Source: an uncultured Collinsella sp. (GTDB taxonomy: Bacteria > Actinomycetota > Coriobacteriia > Coriobacteriales > Coriobacteriaceae). From it: DNA of 21,148 bases. The stretch covers positions 1 through 21,148 of the forward strand of contig CAKTWW010000039.1 of the NCBI GenBank assembly GCA_934630855.1. The letters are read 5' to 3'. Under the pieces are notes generated by a model, which saw only the letters and a list, made by a program, of their open reading frames with translations, did not search any database and was not told the DNA's origin. Every line of letters begins with the position of its first letter. Position 1 is the first letter of the stretch. A program made the position numbers and the translations under genes. Below, piece after piece: positions 6,935-14,914 of the stretch.

Positions 6935-7026
6935 ATTCGTTTTCTGGGCAAAGATTCATTCGTTTTTATGTGACTCTATTATTCGTTTTTCGGGTATGAT
7001 TTCATTCGTATTTAGGGAAATGCGAG
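6935..7026 (+). repeat. Four direct repeats at exact 23-bp spacing, probable operator array
   Basis: ATTCGTTTT-type words begin at 6935, 6958, 6981 and 7004, each 23 bp apart. The core ATTCG is invariant, the next bases are TTTT or TATT, and three copies continue into GGG. The array ends at the ribosome-binding site of the ATPase gene. A -10-like TATGAT (6995-7000) lies inside copy 3, so a protein bound here would cover the promoter. The regular spacing of about two helical turns suggests cooperative binding on one DNA face. Confidence 0.75.
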
Positions 7027-7035
7027 GTAAACAGT

Positions 7036-8328
7036 ATGGCAACGATGGCGAAAGACACGTATATCCCCCGGCTCATTGACCGCAAGATTGATCAATATCT
7101 CAATCTGTTCGGTGCCGTTGAAATCTCAGGCACTAAATGGTGTGGAAAGACTTGGTCCGCGCTTGCTCATGCAAATAGTGCCATATACGTCGATCGTGGT
7201 TCGAACCAATTGCTCATCGAGTCCGACCCTCAGTATGCACTAGTTGGCGCTACCCCTCACGTTATTGACGAGTGGCAGCGTGTCCCTCAGGTTTGGGACT
7301 GCGTGCGCCATGCTGTCGATGACACCACAGAAAAGGGCCAGTGGATCCTAACAGGCTCTTCTACGCCAGCAAAAGACAAGGTGAACCACAGCGGAGCCGG
7401 ACGAATCGGTCGGTTGAGCATGCATCCCATGAGTCTTCAGGAGAGCGGAGATTCAACAGGTAAGGTAAGCCTAGCTGCCCTGTTTAAAGGCGAGTTTGCC
7501 CCATGCCCTTGCGCGTCGGGAATCGATTCTCTTACCGAGCTCATTTGTCGCGGCGGATGGCCCGACGCGCTTGCACTAACTTCTGACACAATTCGACCTG
7601 TACTGATGGGCTATCTAGAAGCTGTGCATAATAAGAGCGTTCCTGACCTTGGCGGACGCGAGCTCATTAGTTCACGCGTGGCAGAGTCTCTTGCGCGAAA
7701 TCTTGGACAGTCCAGCACAAATGTCACACTCGCCCGTGATGTATTTGCCCTGGATGGCGCATTAGCACCAACTGATACCCAAAAACGAGAGGTTTCCCAA
7801 CATCTTGAATACCTCGTGCAACTCTATTTAATTGACGAGTTGCCCGGATGGGTTCCGGCTTCGCGCTCCCCCAATCGCATGAGAACTAAACCCAAACGCT
7901 ACTTCGCAGATCCCTCATTAGCCATTGCCGCACTGGGCCTTAACAAACAAAACCTACTTGAGGACTACCAGACGCTTGGTCTTGCGTTTGAAAACCTCTG
8001 CATGCGCGATTTGCAGGTATACGCCTCATCACTCGACGCCGCCGGGTCTCACCCTGTCCGTTATTACCGCGATGATTCAGACTTAGAAATCGACGCCGTT
8101 ATTGAGCTTGCGGATGGAACATGGGGGGCATTCGAGATCAAGCTCAGCGAGACAAAAGTTGAGCAGGCCGCCAACAGTTTGCTGCGAATGAGAGACAAGT
8201 TGCTTAGCGACAAAATGGGGCGCACGAAGCCTCCGGCATTTCTTGCCGTTCTCACAGGGATGGGAGAGATCGCATATAAACGTCCTGACGGCGTATACGT
8301 TATTCCCATTCGGGCGTTTGGGGCTTAA
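7036..8328 (+). CDS. AAA-type ATPase with DUF4143 and PD-(D/E)XK-like C-terminus
   Basis: A 430-residue protein of the widespread ATPase/DUF4143 group, whose biological role is not established. The Walker A motif is GTKWCGKT (32-39) and the Walker B is VIDEWQ (76-81), followed by the sensor-like ILTGSS (104-109). The middle region (about 170-300) resembles a winged-helix part. The C-terminal DUF4143 region has FEN (318-320), EIDAVIE (351-357) and FEIK (366-369), a PD-(D/E)XK-nuclease-like pattern that could be active or degenerate. The start at 7036 follows GAGGT; a second ATG lies three codons later. Codon use looks more A+T-rich than the flanking core genes, which suggests acquisition. It is preceded by a 23-bp repeat array and bracketed by identical 39-bp hairpins. 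Defence or toxin-related roles are possible but not shown. Confidence 0.85.
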   Translation: MATMAKDTYIPRLIDRKIDQYLNLFGAVEISGTKWCGKTWSALAHANSAIYVDRGSNQLLIESDPQYALVGATPHVIDEWQRVPQVWDCVRHAVDDTTEKGQWILTGSSTPAKDKVNHSGAGRIGRLSMHPMSLQESGDSTGKVSLAALFKGEFAPCPCASGIDSLTELICRGGWPDALALTSDTIRPVLMGYLEAVHNKSVPDLGGRELISSRVAESLARNLGQSSTNVTLARDVFALDGALAPTDTQKREVSQHLEYLVQLYLIDELPGWVPASRSPNRMRTKPKRYFADPSLAIAALGLNKQNLLEDYQTLGLAFENLCMRDLQVYASSLDAAGSHPVRYYRDDSDLEIDAVIELADGTWGAFEIKLSETKVEQAANSLLRMRDKLLSDKMGRTKPPAFLAVLTGMGEIAYKRPDGVYVIPIRAFGA

Positions 8329-8345
8329 AAAGCCATACGCCCGCA

Positions 8346-8384
8346 CAAGGCCTCATGCAGAGTTTTGCATGAGGCCTTTTCGTG
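8346..8384 (+). terminator. ATPase-gene terminator; second copy of the 39-bp direct repeat
   Basis: It is identical over 39 bp to 6842-6880. It forms the same 13-bp-stem hairpin with a short T-tract, 17 bp after the ATPase stop. The embedded box TGCAGAGTTTTGCA lies at 8355-8368, 28 bp before the next related box in the hipB operator. The hairpin may serve both as a terminator and as part of the hipB control region. Confidence 0.8.
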
Positions 8385-8425
8385 CAGACTTTTGCATGTC
8401 ATACTTATTTGCAAAAGTCTGCACG
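8381..8425 (+). promoter_or_regulatory. Probable HipB operator: perfect 16-bp inverted repeat
   Basis: The arms CGTGCAGACTTTTGCA (8381-8396) and TGCAAAAGTCTGCACG (8410-8425) are perfectly complementary around a 13-nt spacer containing CATACTTATT, which can supply a -10. The second arm ends 13 bp before the hipB ATG and overlaps neither its AGGA site nor the coding region. Each arm is itself a pseudo-palindrome (TGCA-N6-TGCA), as expected for a dimeric HTH regulator. HipB autorepression at paired operators is known in E. coli; its action here is inferred. Confidence 0.75.
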
Positions 8426-8438
8426 TTAGGATATCGCC

Positions 8439-8870
8439 ATGGATACTCTTCCCATCACAACACCGCGCCAAGCCGGAATCTACATACGCCAGGCGCGCGA
8501 GGCGCAGGGGATCACCCGTGCCGCCCTCGCTAAAAAAGCCGGTGTTTCGGAGCGCCTGCTCGCATCGCTCGAGCTGGGAGACGCCACCGGCATTCGGCTC
8601 GACAAGCTGCTGGCTGTCTTTAACGCACTCGGCATAGGACTCTTTGTTCAGAGCGATAGCGACTCCATCACATCGCCCGCCAAACAGCCAGCGACGGAAG
8701 CGGACCTCCGTATCGCGAACTCAAATGCCCTGTCAAAGCCGAGCACAGGCAGACGGCCCCCTCGACAAGGAACGCCATCTTCCTACGGTGCCTTGCTGGC
8801 CCAAATTGCAGCCGAACAAGGCCTTTCCGGTACTTCGGACCTCTCCTTTGGCTGTAAGGTTGTGAAATAA
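8439..8870 (+). CDS. hipB: HipB-like HTH antitoxin
   Basis: A 143-residue XRE-family regulator. The helix-turn-helix covers about residues 10-68: AGIYIRQAREAQGITRAALA, then KKAGVSERLLASLELGD, then LDKLLAVFNALGIGL, which is the HipB arrangement. The C-terminal half is Ser/Pro-rich and ends in a small conserved-looking segment (YGALLAQIAAEQGL). In HipBA modules HipB binds operators upstream of its own gene and restrains HipA. The ATG follows TTAGGATATC. The stop TAA abuts the ATG of the next gene with no spacer, which supports a two-gene operon. A large inverted repeat lies directly upstream. Confidence 0.85.
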   Translation: MDTLPITTPRQAGIYIRQAREAQGITRAALAKKAGVSERLLASLELGDATGIRLDKLLAVFNALGIGLFVQSDSDSITSPAKQPATEADLRIANSNALSKPSTGRRPPRQGTPSSYGALLAQIAAEQGLSGTSDLSFGCKVVK

Positions 8871-10175
8871 ATGGCGGCGATGGAACTTACAACCCTCATT
8901 TGTGGCGAAATCGCCGGCACACTCCGGCAAGACAAGCAAGGACTCTGCAGCTTCACATACGCCCCAACCTATTGCGGAGCACCGCTATCGCTAACAATGC
9001 CGCTTTCCAATCGCACATATGGCCACAACATCGTCCGACCGTTCCTATTTGGCCTTTTGCCCGACAGCCAAGAGCAGCGTCGCGCTATTGCCGCTGAGTA
9101 TGACGTTGCATCCAACAACCCCGTCGCCCTCTTGCGTCATATCGGTCTTGACTGCGCGGGCGCCGTTCAGTTTTGTCAAACCGATCAATTAGACGCCATC
9201 CGCGGCAGGGTCTCGGAATACCGCCCGCTTTCCAATTCTCAAATCGCCCATAAGCTTAAAGCAATTCGCGACGACGAAAGTGAGACATGGATGGGTTCCA
9301 ACGAAAGCTGGTCCCTGGGTGGCAACCAAGGCAAATTTGCACTAGCTTGGCATGGTGACCAATGGTGCGAATGTCTGGGGTCATCCCCCACTACCCATAT
9401 CTTCAAAAATGGAGTTGTTGGGTTCAAACATCAGGCCTTAAACGAATTCGTCTGCATGAAAACGGCTCAGCGTGTTGGCATTCCGACCGCCAACGTCTCC
9501 TATTGCATATTTGAAGACGAAGTCGCACTCGTCGTTGAACGCTACGACAGAACGGTCAATGCCAGCGGAAGTATCGAAAGACTGCATCAGGAAGACTTTT
9601 GCCAGGCGCTCGGTGTATTACCAAGCCAAAAATACACTGCCGATGGAGGGCCGACAACGCGAGACATTCAAGAACGACTAATTAGCACGGTCCCCCACCA
9701 CATGAATCTTGTGCTCTTTACCTATATGTTGTTCTATAACGCCATTATCGGAGCGCCTGATGCGCACGCCAAAAACTACTCGCTCATCCTAGGCAAAGGC
9801 ACAAATGCGGCGCTCGCACCCATGTACGATGTCGCGTCGGGTCTGGCGTATGAGCGCATGTGCCACCGAGCGCGCCTTGCCATGAGCGTTGGCGGCGAGA
9901 ATCGCGTGGGACGCATCGGACCTAACGCCATCCGCCGCTATCACGGTATGGGCGACCCCGCGTTGGAAGCGGCACTCGTCGATGCCGGGCTAACCGAGAA
10001 GTTTTGCTTTGCGACCATGATGGATCTCGCCTACGAGGTGCCCATTTGCATGGAAGAGGTCATGGACGAATACGCCGATCTGCCTGGCATGACGGACCTG
10101 CGCGAGCATATGCTCGGCCCTGTCCGCGAAAACTGCCAGCGGACCCTCGACCTCATCAGGGCAGAAATGGACTAG
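8871..10175 (+). CDS. hipA: HipA-family serine/threonine kinase toxin
   Basis: A full-length HipA (434 residues; E. coli HipA 440). Family members phosphorylate an aminoacyl-tRNA synthetase (GltX in E. coli) and trigger dormancy; the target here is unknown. The N-subdomain shows PLSLTMPLS and FLFGLLPDS. The P-loop-like SLGGNQGKFAL includes Ser148, aligned with the autophosphorylated Ser150 of E. coli. ATP-binding VVERYDR follows, then the catalytic loop GAPDAHAKNYSL (Asp297, Asn302) and the metal site YDVAS (Asp320). All key residues appear intact, so the kinase should be active. The ATG directly follows the hipB stop; an alternative start is four codons in. A terminator hairpin ends the convergent hipA-pepD gap. 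Confidence 0.92.
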   Translation: MAAMELTTLICGEIAGTLRQDKQGLCSFTYAPTYCGAPLSLTMPLSNRTYGHNIVRPFLFGLLPDSQEQRRAIAAEYDVASNNPVALLRHIGLDCAGAVQFCQTDQLDAIRGRVSEYRPLSNSQIAHKLKAIRDDESETWMGSNESWSLGGNQGKFALAWHGDQWCECLGSSPTTHIFKNGVVGFKHQALNEFVCMKTAQRVGIPTANVSYCIFEDEVALVVERYDRTVNASGSIERLHQEDFCQALGVLPSQKYTADGGPTTRDIQERLISTVPHHMNLVLFTYMLFYNAIIGAPDAHAKNYSLILGKGTNAALAPMYDVASGLAYERMCHRARLAMSVGGENRVGRIGPNAIRRYHGMGDPALEAALVDAGLTEKFCFATMMDLAYEVPICMEEVMDEYADLPGMTDLREHMLGPVRENCQRTLDLIRAEMD

Positions 10176-10198
10176 ACGCCCGCAATTTCCCATTTCTC

Positions 10199-10247
10199 AA
10201 ACAAAAGAGAGGGGACACCCGTCGCAAAAGACCGGGTGCCCCCTCTC
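10199..10247 (-). terminator. Intrinsic terminator of pepD, possibly bidirectional
   Basis: 15-nt arms GAGAGGGGACACCCG (10207-10221) and CGGGTGCCCCCTCTC (10233-10247) pair with one mismatch. On the minus strand TTTTGTTTGAG follows, so it terminates pepD. It lies between convergent hipA and pepD and may also stop hipA transcripts, although no T-run follows on the plus strand. Confidence 0.75.
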
Positions 10248-10302
10248 GTAATGTCATTTGCAATCCAACAGCATAGGTTTTGGATCGCCGTTAGCGTGTC
10301 CT

Positions 10303-11760
10303 TTACGCGGCGAGGCGCTTGAGAACGTCGATGAGCAGCTCGTAGAAGCGCTCGGCAGAAGCGAGCTCCATGCTCTCGTCCGGGGTGTGAACGTCGGAGA
10401 GCGTCGGGCCCACGGCGATGGCGTCCAGACCGTGCAGGGCCTCGGCAAACAGGCCGCACTCAAGGCCGGCGTGAATGGACTCAATGCGTAACTCGGAGCC
10501 AAAGAGCTCGCGATAGCTCTCGACAAAGACGTCGCGGACCGGCGAATGCTCGGCATAGCTCCAGCCGGGATACTCGAACTCAAACTTGGCGTCGAAGCCC
10601 AGGACATCGGCAAGCGTCTGCAGACGATCCTTGAACTCGTTCTGCAGCGAGGTGATCGAAGAGCGCGGGGACAGCATGATCTTGACCTCGTCGTCAGAAG
10701 TGGCAACCACACCGATGTTGGAAGAAACCTCGACGGAGCCGTCGGTGGCGACGTTGCGGCGAATCACGCCGTTAGGGGCAAGACGCAGGGCGCGGATGAG
10801 GGCAAGCGCGGACTTCTGGTCCATGGCCTCGACCTCGGCGTCGTCGGCAATCTCGACGGTGCAGGTAAAGCCGGGGTCGAAGACCTCGAGCTCGGCAGTG
10901 ACGTCGGTGATGATGCCCTTTGCGATCTGGGCCGCGGCCTCGGCGGCAGCGTGGTCGGCGTAGACCAGAACAGCCTTGCACTCACGGTTGATGGCGTTGT
11001 CCTTAGTGCCGCCGTTAAAGCTGACGATGGCGGGCTCGCCGGCGACCATCAGGCGGTCGATGATACGGGCCATGATGAGGTTGCCGTTGCCGCGCTCCAG
11101 GTTGATGTCGGAGCCGGAGTGACCGCCCAGCAGGCCGGAGATGTCGAGCGTGAGGGTGCTACCGGTCTTGTGCTCGCGCGCGATCGGGCAGGTGTAGGTA
11201 ACGACGACGCCGCCAGCGCAGCTGACGGTAGCAACGCCCTCTTCCTCGGAGTCAAGGTTAATCATGGTGCGGGCGCTAATCTGGGACTTGTCGAGCGTCT
11301 CAGCGCCGACCAGGCCAGTCTCCTCGTCGGTGGTGAATACGCACTCGAGGGCGGGGTGAACGATCGAATCGTCATCGAGAACAGTGAGCATCAGAGCGAC
11401 GGCGATACCGTTGTCGGCGCCCAGAGTGGTGCCGTTAGCGGTGAGGACGCCGTCCTTGACGACCAGGTCGATACCATCGGTCGTAAAGTCGTGCTCAACG
11501 GAGCCCAACTTGTCGCACACCATATCGATGTGGCCCTGCAGCATCACGGTCGGGGCATTCTCGGCACCGGCAGATGCGGGCTTGCGAATGATAACGTTGT
11601 AGACCTCGTCCTGGTACACATCGAGGCCGCGCTCCTTGGCAAACGCAACCAAGAAATCGCTGATGCCCTTCTCGTTGCCAGACCCACGGGGGATCGCGCT
11701 GACCTCCTCAAAGAAATGGAACAGCTGGGCGGGCTCGTAGCCGGTAATCTTGTAGTCCAT
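10303..11760 (-). CDS. pepD: Aminoacyl-histidine dipeptidase (Xaa-His dipeptidase)
   Basis: PepD (485 residues, the usual length) is a cytoplasmic M20/M28-type metallopeptidase cleaving dipeptides such as carnosine and Xaa-His. The metal-binding signatures are QGHIDMVCD (His77, Asp79), LGADNGIAVAL (Asp116) and TTDEETGLVGA (Glu146-Glu147), with GGHSGSDI in the lid or dimer domain. The start at 11760 is chosen because AAGGAGG lies 4 nt upstream; the longer open frame starts lack this. It is transcribed alone, with a terminator 55 bp downstream. A weak TTTATG-17-TATACA promoter can be seen about 45 bp upstream. Confidence 0.93.
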   Translation of the reverse strand: MDYKITGYEPAQLFHFFEEVSAIPRGSGNEKGISDFLVAFAKERGLDVYQDEVYNVIIRKPASAGAENAPTVMLQGHIDMVCDKLGSVEHDFTTDGIDLVVKDGVLTANGTTLGADNGIAVALMLTVLDDDSIVHPALECVFTTDEETGLVGAETLDKSQISARTMINLDSEEEGVATVSCAGGVVVTYTCPIAREHKTGSTLTLDISGLLGGHSGSDINLERGNGNLIMARIIDRLMVAGEPAIVSFNGGTKDNAINRECKAVLVYADHAAAEAAAQIAKGIITDVTAELEVFDPGFTCTVEIADDAEVEAMDQKSALALIRALRLAPNGVIRRNVATDGSVEVSSNIGVVATSDDEVKIMLSPRSSITSLQNEFKDRLQTLADVLGFDAKFEFEYPGWSYAEHSPVRDVFVESYRELFGSELRIESIHAGLECGLFAEALHGLDAIAVGPTLSDVHTPDESMELASAERFYELLIDVLKRLAA

Positions 11761-12032
11761 GGTGCCTCCTTGGCGCAACTGGTTAGACAGTAAGACATGC
11801 GCCTTGTATATTCCCAGACTTCGTTTGCATAAACCAGTCGAAAACGCCGAGCGCTCTCGCATCATCGGCTAACGGCGGGGAAACGCCACTTTATTAAGAT
11901 AAAGCAGGTTAGACGAGCCGCGCCGAAGGGACGTTTGACCCTTCAACCAACCTCAACGCTTGATCAACGTTTATGCATACGCCATTAGTATGTTTAATGA
12001 GATTTACTTTGAACGAAGGGACCTTTTCAACA
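11761..12032. other. Intergenic region between pepD and clpC
   Basis: No credible gene is seen. Minor features are a possible pepD promoter (minus-strand TATACA near 11811 with a weak -35), a short inverted repeat CTTTAT/ATAAAG (11889-11904), and CATAC/GTATG at about 11973-11989. The stretch is more A+T-rich than the coding sequence. Confidence 0.5.
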
Positions 12033-12060
12033 GAAAAAGGGCGCTCCTTTGGAACGCCCT
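12033..12060 (-). terminator. Intrinsic terminator of clpC
   Basis: The stem GGGCGCTCC (12039-12047) / GGAACGCCC (12051-12059), with one G-U pair and a tight loop, is followed on the minus strand by TTTTTC. It lies 26 bp after the clpC stop. Confidence 0.85.
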
Positions 12061-12085
12061 CGTGGTCACAAGGTTTTGTTACGCC

Positions 12086-14728
12086 CTACAGCGCGCCAGA
12101 GCCGGCTTGCATCATGCCGCCGGGGCCCGAGCTCACGCCGCCGCTTACGGGTGCGGCGTTGCCGGTGTGCGGTGCCGCCGGAGCGGTATCGCCGCCGAGC
12201 GCACCCACCGGACGCGGTGCCGGGATTTCGCCCGTACCGTGGTTAAAGACAAACTTGCCGTCGGCCACATCGCACAGGACGGTATCGCCCTCGCCCCACT
12301 CGCCAGCCAGCAGCTCCTCGGACAGCGGGTCCTCAATGAGCTTTTGGATGGCACGGCGCAGCGGACGTGCACCGTTGGTGAGGTCAGTGCCCTCGGCCAC
12401 GATCTTGTCGTAAGCCGCATCGGTGAGCTTGATGTTCATACCGTTGGCAATCAGGCGCTGACGCAGGTCGTCCACCAGCAGGTGCGCGATCTTCGTCAGG
12501 TTCTCGCCCGAAAGCTTCTGGAACACCACGATGTCGTCGATACGGTTAAGCAGTTCGGGGCGGAACAGGCGCTTGAGTTCGCCCATCGCACGGCCCTTGA
12601 TCTCACTCGACGTGAGACCCTGCTCGCCCGTGGTGCCAAAGCCGACGCTTGCATCCTGCGCAATCTCGCGGGCGCCCACGTTGGACGTCATGATGATTAC
12701 CGTGTTGCGGAAGTCGACCGTCTTGCCCTGGCTGTCGGTGAGGCGGCCCTCCTCCAGCACCTGCAGCAGGATGTTGAAGATGTCGGGGTGCGCCTTCTCG
12801 ATCTCGTCGAACAGCACGACCGAGTACGGGTGACGACGCACAGCCTTGGTGAGCTGGCCGCCCTCGTCGTGGCCCACATAACCCGGAGGGCTACCGATGA
12901 GCTTGGAGACCTCGAACTCGCTGCCGAACTCCGACATGTCGAAGCTGATGAGCGCATCCTTGCTGCCAAAGAGGTACTCGGCGAGTGTCTTGGCAAGCTC
13001 AGTCTTGCCCGTGCCGGTGGGGCCCAGGAAGATAAAGCTGCCGCCGGGGCGACGCGGGTCCTTGAGCGGCGAGCGGCTGCGGCGCACGGCCTTGGCAACG
13101 GCCTCGACAGCCTCGTCCTGACCGATGATGCGCGTCTTGAGTACGCTTTCGGCCTGCAGCAGGCGACGGCTCTCGCTCTCGGTAAGCGAGGAGACCGGCA
13201 CGCCCGAAGTCACGGACACGATGTCGGCGATCTGGCTCACGTCAATGGTGAGCGGGCTGGCGTCGAGCTCAGCCGTCCAGGCAGCCTTGGCCTCGGCGAG
13301 CTCAATCTCGGCAGCCTTCTGCTGCTCGGTGATCTCGGCGGCCTTGTTCATGTCGTCGCTCTCGGTGGCCTCCTGCGCGGCGGCCTTGAGTTCCTCCACG
13401 CGATGCTCGGCCTCGCGCACCGGCTCAGGCGCGCGGTTCGCGGCAATGCGGGCGCGGGCACCGGCCTCGTCGATGAGGTCGATGGCCTTATCGGGCAGGA
13501 AGCGATCCTGAATGTAGCGGTTGGAGAGGTTCGCGGCGGCCTCGATGGCACCCTGCGTGTAGCGCACGTGGTGGTGCTCCTCGTAGCGCGGCTTGAGCGC
13601 GGTCAGGATCTTGACCGTATCCTCGACGCTCGGTTCCTCGACATCGATCGTCTGGAAGCGACGCTCAAAGGCCGGATCCTTGGTGAGGTACTTGCGGAAT
13701 TCCTCAGCCGTGGTGGCGCCGATAATCTGGAAAGCACCGCGCGCGAGCACGGGCTTGAGCATGGAGCTCGCATCGATGGAGCCCTCGGCAGAACCGGCAC
13801 CGATGATGGTGTGCATCTCGTCGATAAACAAGATGACGTCGTCGGCTTCGGTGGCCTCCTGGATCACGTTCTTGAGGCGCTCCTCGAACTCACCGCGATA
13901 CTTGGCGCCCGCAACGAGGCCCGGCAGGTCAAGCGTCCAGATATTCTGGTTCATGAGGTTCTCGGGCACGTTACCGGCAGCGATCTGCTGCGCCAGGCCC
14001 TCGACGATGGCCGTCTTGCCCACGCCGGGGTCGCCCAGGATGAGCGGATTGTTCTTGGTGCGGCGCGAAAGGATCTCCATCATGCGCTGGACTTCCTTTT
14101 CGCGGCCGATCACGGGGTCGAGCTCGCCGTCGCGCGCCTTTTGCGTGAGGTTGGTGGCGAACTGCTTGAGCGTGTCGGTGCCGCCCCCCTTTTGCTGCGA
14201 GGCATCCGAGCCGCTAAAGAATGGCAGGCCTGCACCGGGACGACCGGCGCCGGCTCCGGCGAGTGGACGCTTCTTGTCCTGATCCTTGGCAGTGAGCTTT
14301 TCGATGGCCTTTTTGATAGAAGCAGACGACACACCCAGGCGCATGAGGATATCCATGGCCATGCCGTTGCCCTCTTCGACGATGCCGATGAGCAGGTGCT
14401 CGGTCGACACATATGTCTGGTTGTTCTCACGCGCCACGCGGAAGGAGCGCTCCATCACGCTAATGACGAGCGGCGTAAAGGCAAGCTTGGCAGCCTCGGT
14501 CTCCTCGCTGGGCTCGGGAACCGTGGTCTGGACCTCCTTGAGGGTGTCCATGATGTCGTCGTAGGAGATATCAAGCGAGCGCAGCGCCTCGGCAGCGATG
14601 CCCTCGTCCTCCTTGGCGAGTGCGAGCAGCAGGTGCTCGGTGCCCACCTTATTTGAGTGCAGATCGAGCGCCTCTTGTTTGGCCATGGACATGACCTTAC
14701 GCGCGCGATCGGTAAAACGGTCTAACAT
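12086..14728 (-). CDS. clpC: ATP-dependent Clp protease ATP-binding subunit ClpC
   Basis: ClpC (880 residues) is the AAA+ unfoldase that feeds substrates to ClpP. Two Clp-N repeats occupy residues 1-145. AAA1 has Walker A GDPGVGKT (232-239) and Walker B VILFIDE (298-304). A coiled-coil middle domain with a UVR-like segment covers about 425-490. AAA2 has Walker A GPTGTGKT (569-576) and Walker B VVLFDE (637-642). The VGF loop at 695-697 is the expected ClpP-docking motif. The last ~50 residues are a low-complexity Gly/Ala/Pro tail, longer than in Bacillus ClpC. AAGAGGA precedes the ATG. It stands alone: no ctsR, mcsA or mcsB is adjacent, and I saw no CtsR-like or CIRCE site upstream. Confidence 0.96.
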   Translation of the reverse strand: MLDRFTDRARKVMSMAKQEALDLHSNKVGTEHLLLALAKEDEGIAAEALRSLDISYDDIMDTLKEVQTTVPEPSEETEAAKLAFTPLVISVMERSFRVARENNQTYVSTEHLLIGIVEEGNGMAMDILMRLGVSSASIKKAIEKLTAKDQDKKRPLAGAGAGRPGAGLPFFSGSDASQQKGGGTDTLKQFATNLTQKARDGELDPVIGREKEVQRMMEILSRRTKNNPLILGDPGVGKTAIVEGLAQQIAAGNVPENLMNQNIWTLDLPGLVAGAKYRGEFEERLKNVIQEATEADDVILFIDEMHTIIGAGSAEGSIDASSMLKPVLARGAFQIIGATTAEEFRKYLTKDPAFERRFQTIDVEEPSVEDTVKILTALKPRYEEHHHVRYTQGAIEAAANLSNRYIQDRFLPDKAIDLIDEAGARARIAANRAPEPVREAEHRVEELKAAAQEATESDDMNKAAEITEQQKAAEIELAEAKAAWTAELDASPLTIDVSQIADIVSVTSGVPVSSLTESESRRLLQAESVLKTRIIGQDEAVEAVAKAVRRSRSPLKDPRRPGGSFIFLGPTGTGKTELAKTLAEYLFGSKDALISFDMSEFGSEFEVSKLIGSPPGYVGHDEGGQLTKAVRRHPYSVVLFDEIEKAHPDIFNILLQVLEEGRLTDSQGKTVDFRNTVIIMTSNVGAREIAQDASVGFGTTGEQGLTSSEIKGRAMGELKRLFRPELLNRIDDIVVFQKLSGENLTKIAHLLVDDLRQRLIANGMNIKLTDAAYDKIVAEGTDLTNGARPLRRAIQKLIEDPLSEELLAGEWGEGDTVLCDVADGKFVFNHGTGEIPAPRPVGALGGDTAPAAPHTGNAAPVSGGVSSGPGGMMQAGSGAL

Positions 14729-14763
14729 GCTAGTTCCTCTTAGACGAGCTAGTTTTTCAAACG

Positions 14764-14791
14764 CAAAGCGCCGCCCCGCGGCAGCGCTTTG
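14764..14791. other. Hairpin in the clpC upstream region
   Basis: The arms CAAAGCGC (14764-14771) and GCGCTTTG (14784-14791) are perfectly complementary, and the G+C-rich loop can extend the stem. On the minus strand it lies 35 bp before the clpC ATG, so it would be in the clpC leader or act on upstream transcripts. No T-tract directly follows. A TATACT -10-like word lies further upstream, without a convincing -35. Confidence 0.5.
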
Positions 14792-14914
14792 GTCTCTTTA
14801 CCCATATGGAGTATATGTTAACCGCTGGGACCTTTCCCACCCGTAACCGCGCGACAACGTCTACAAAAAAGGAATCGCTCGGGTCCGTTTGGCGGTTTAG
14901 TTTTGAACTGCTGT

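Noticed and set aside
6935..7026. Periodic repeats read as a CRISPR array
   Set aside because: Only about 9-14 bp are conserved and the 23-bp period leaves no room for spacers; no cas genes are present. An operator array fits better.
11960..14656. 898-codon plus-strand frame opposite clpC
   Set aside because: It is an antisense shadow of an unmistakable ClpC; composition is dominated by Arg, His, Gly and Leu from reverse-complement codons.
14729..14914. CtsR, CIRCE or HspR-type operator upstream of clpC
   Set aside because: I looked for the known half-site patterns on both strands and found none convincing; the hairpin present does not match them.
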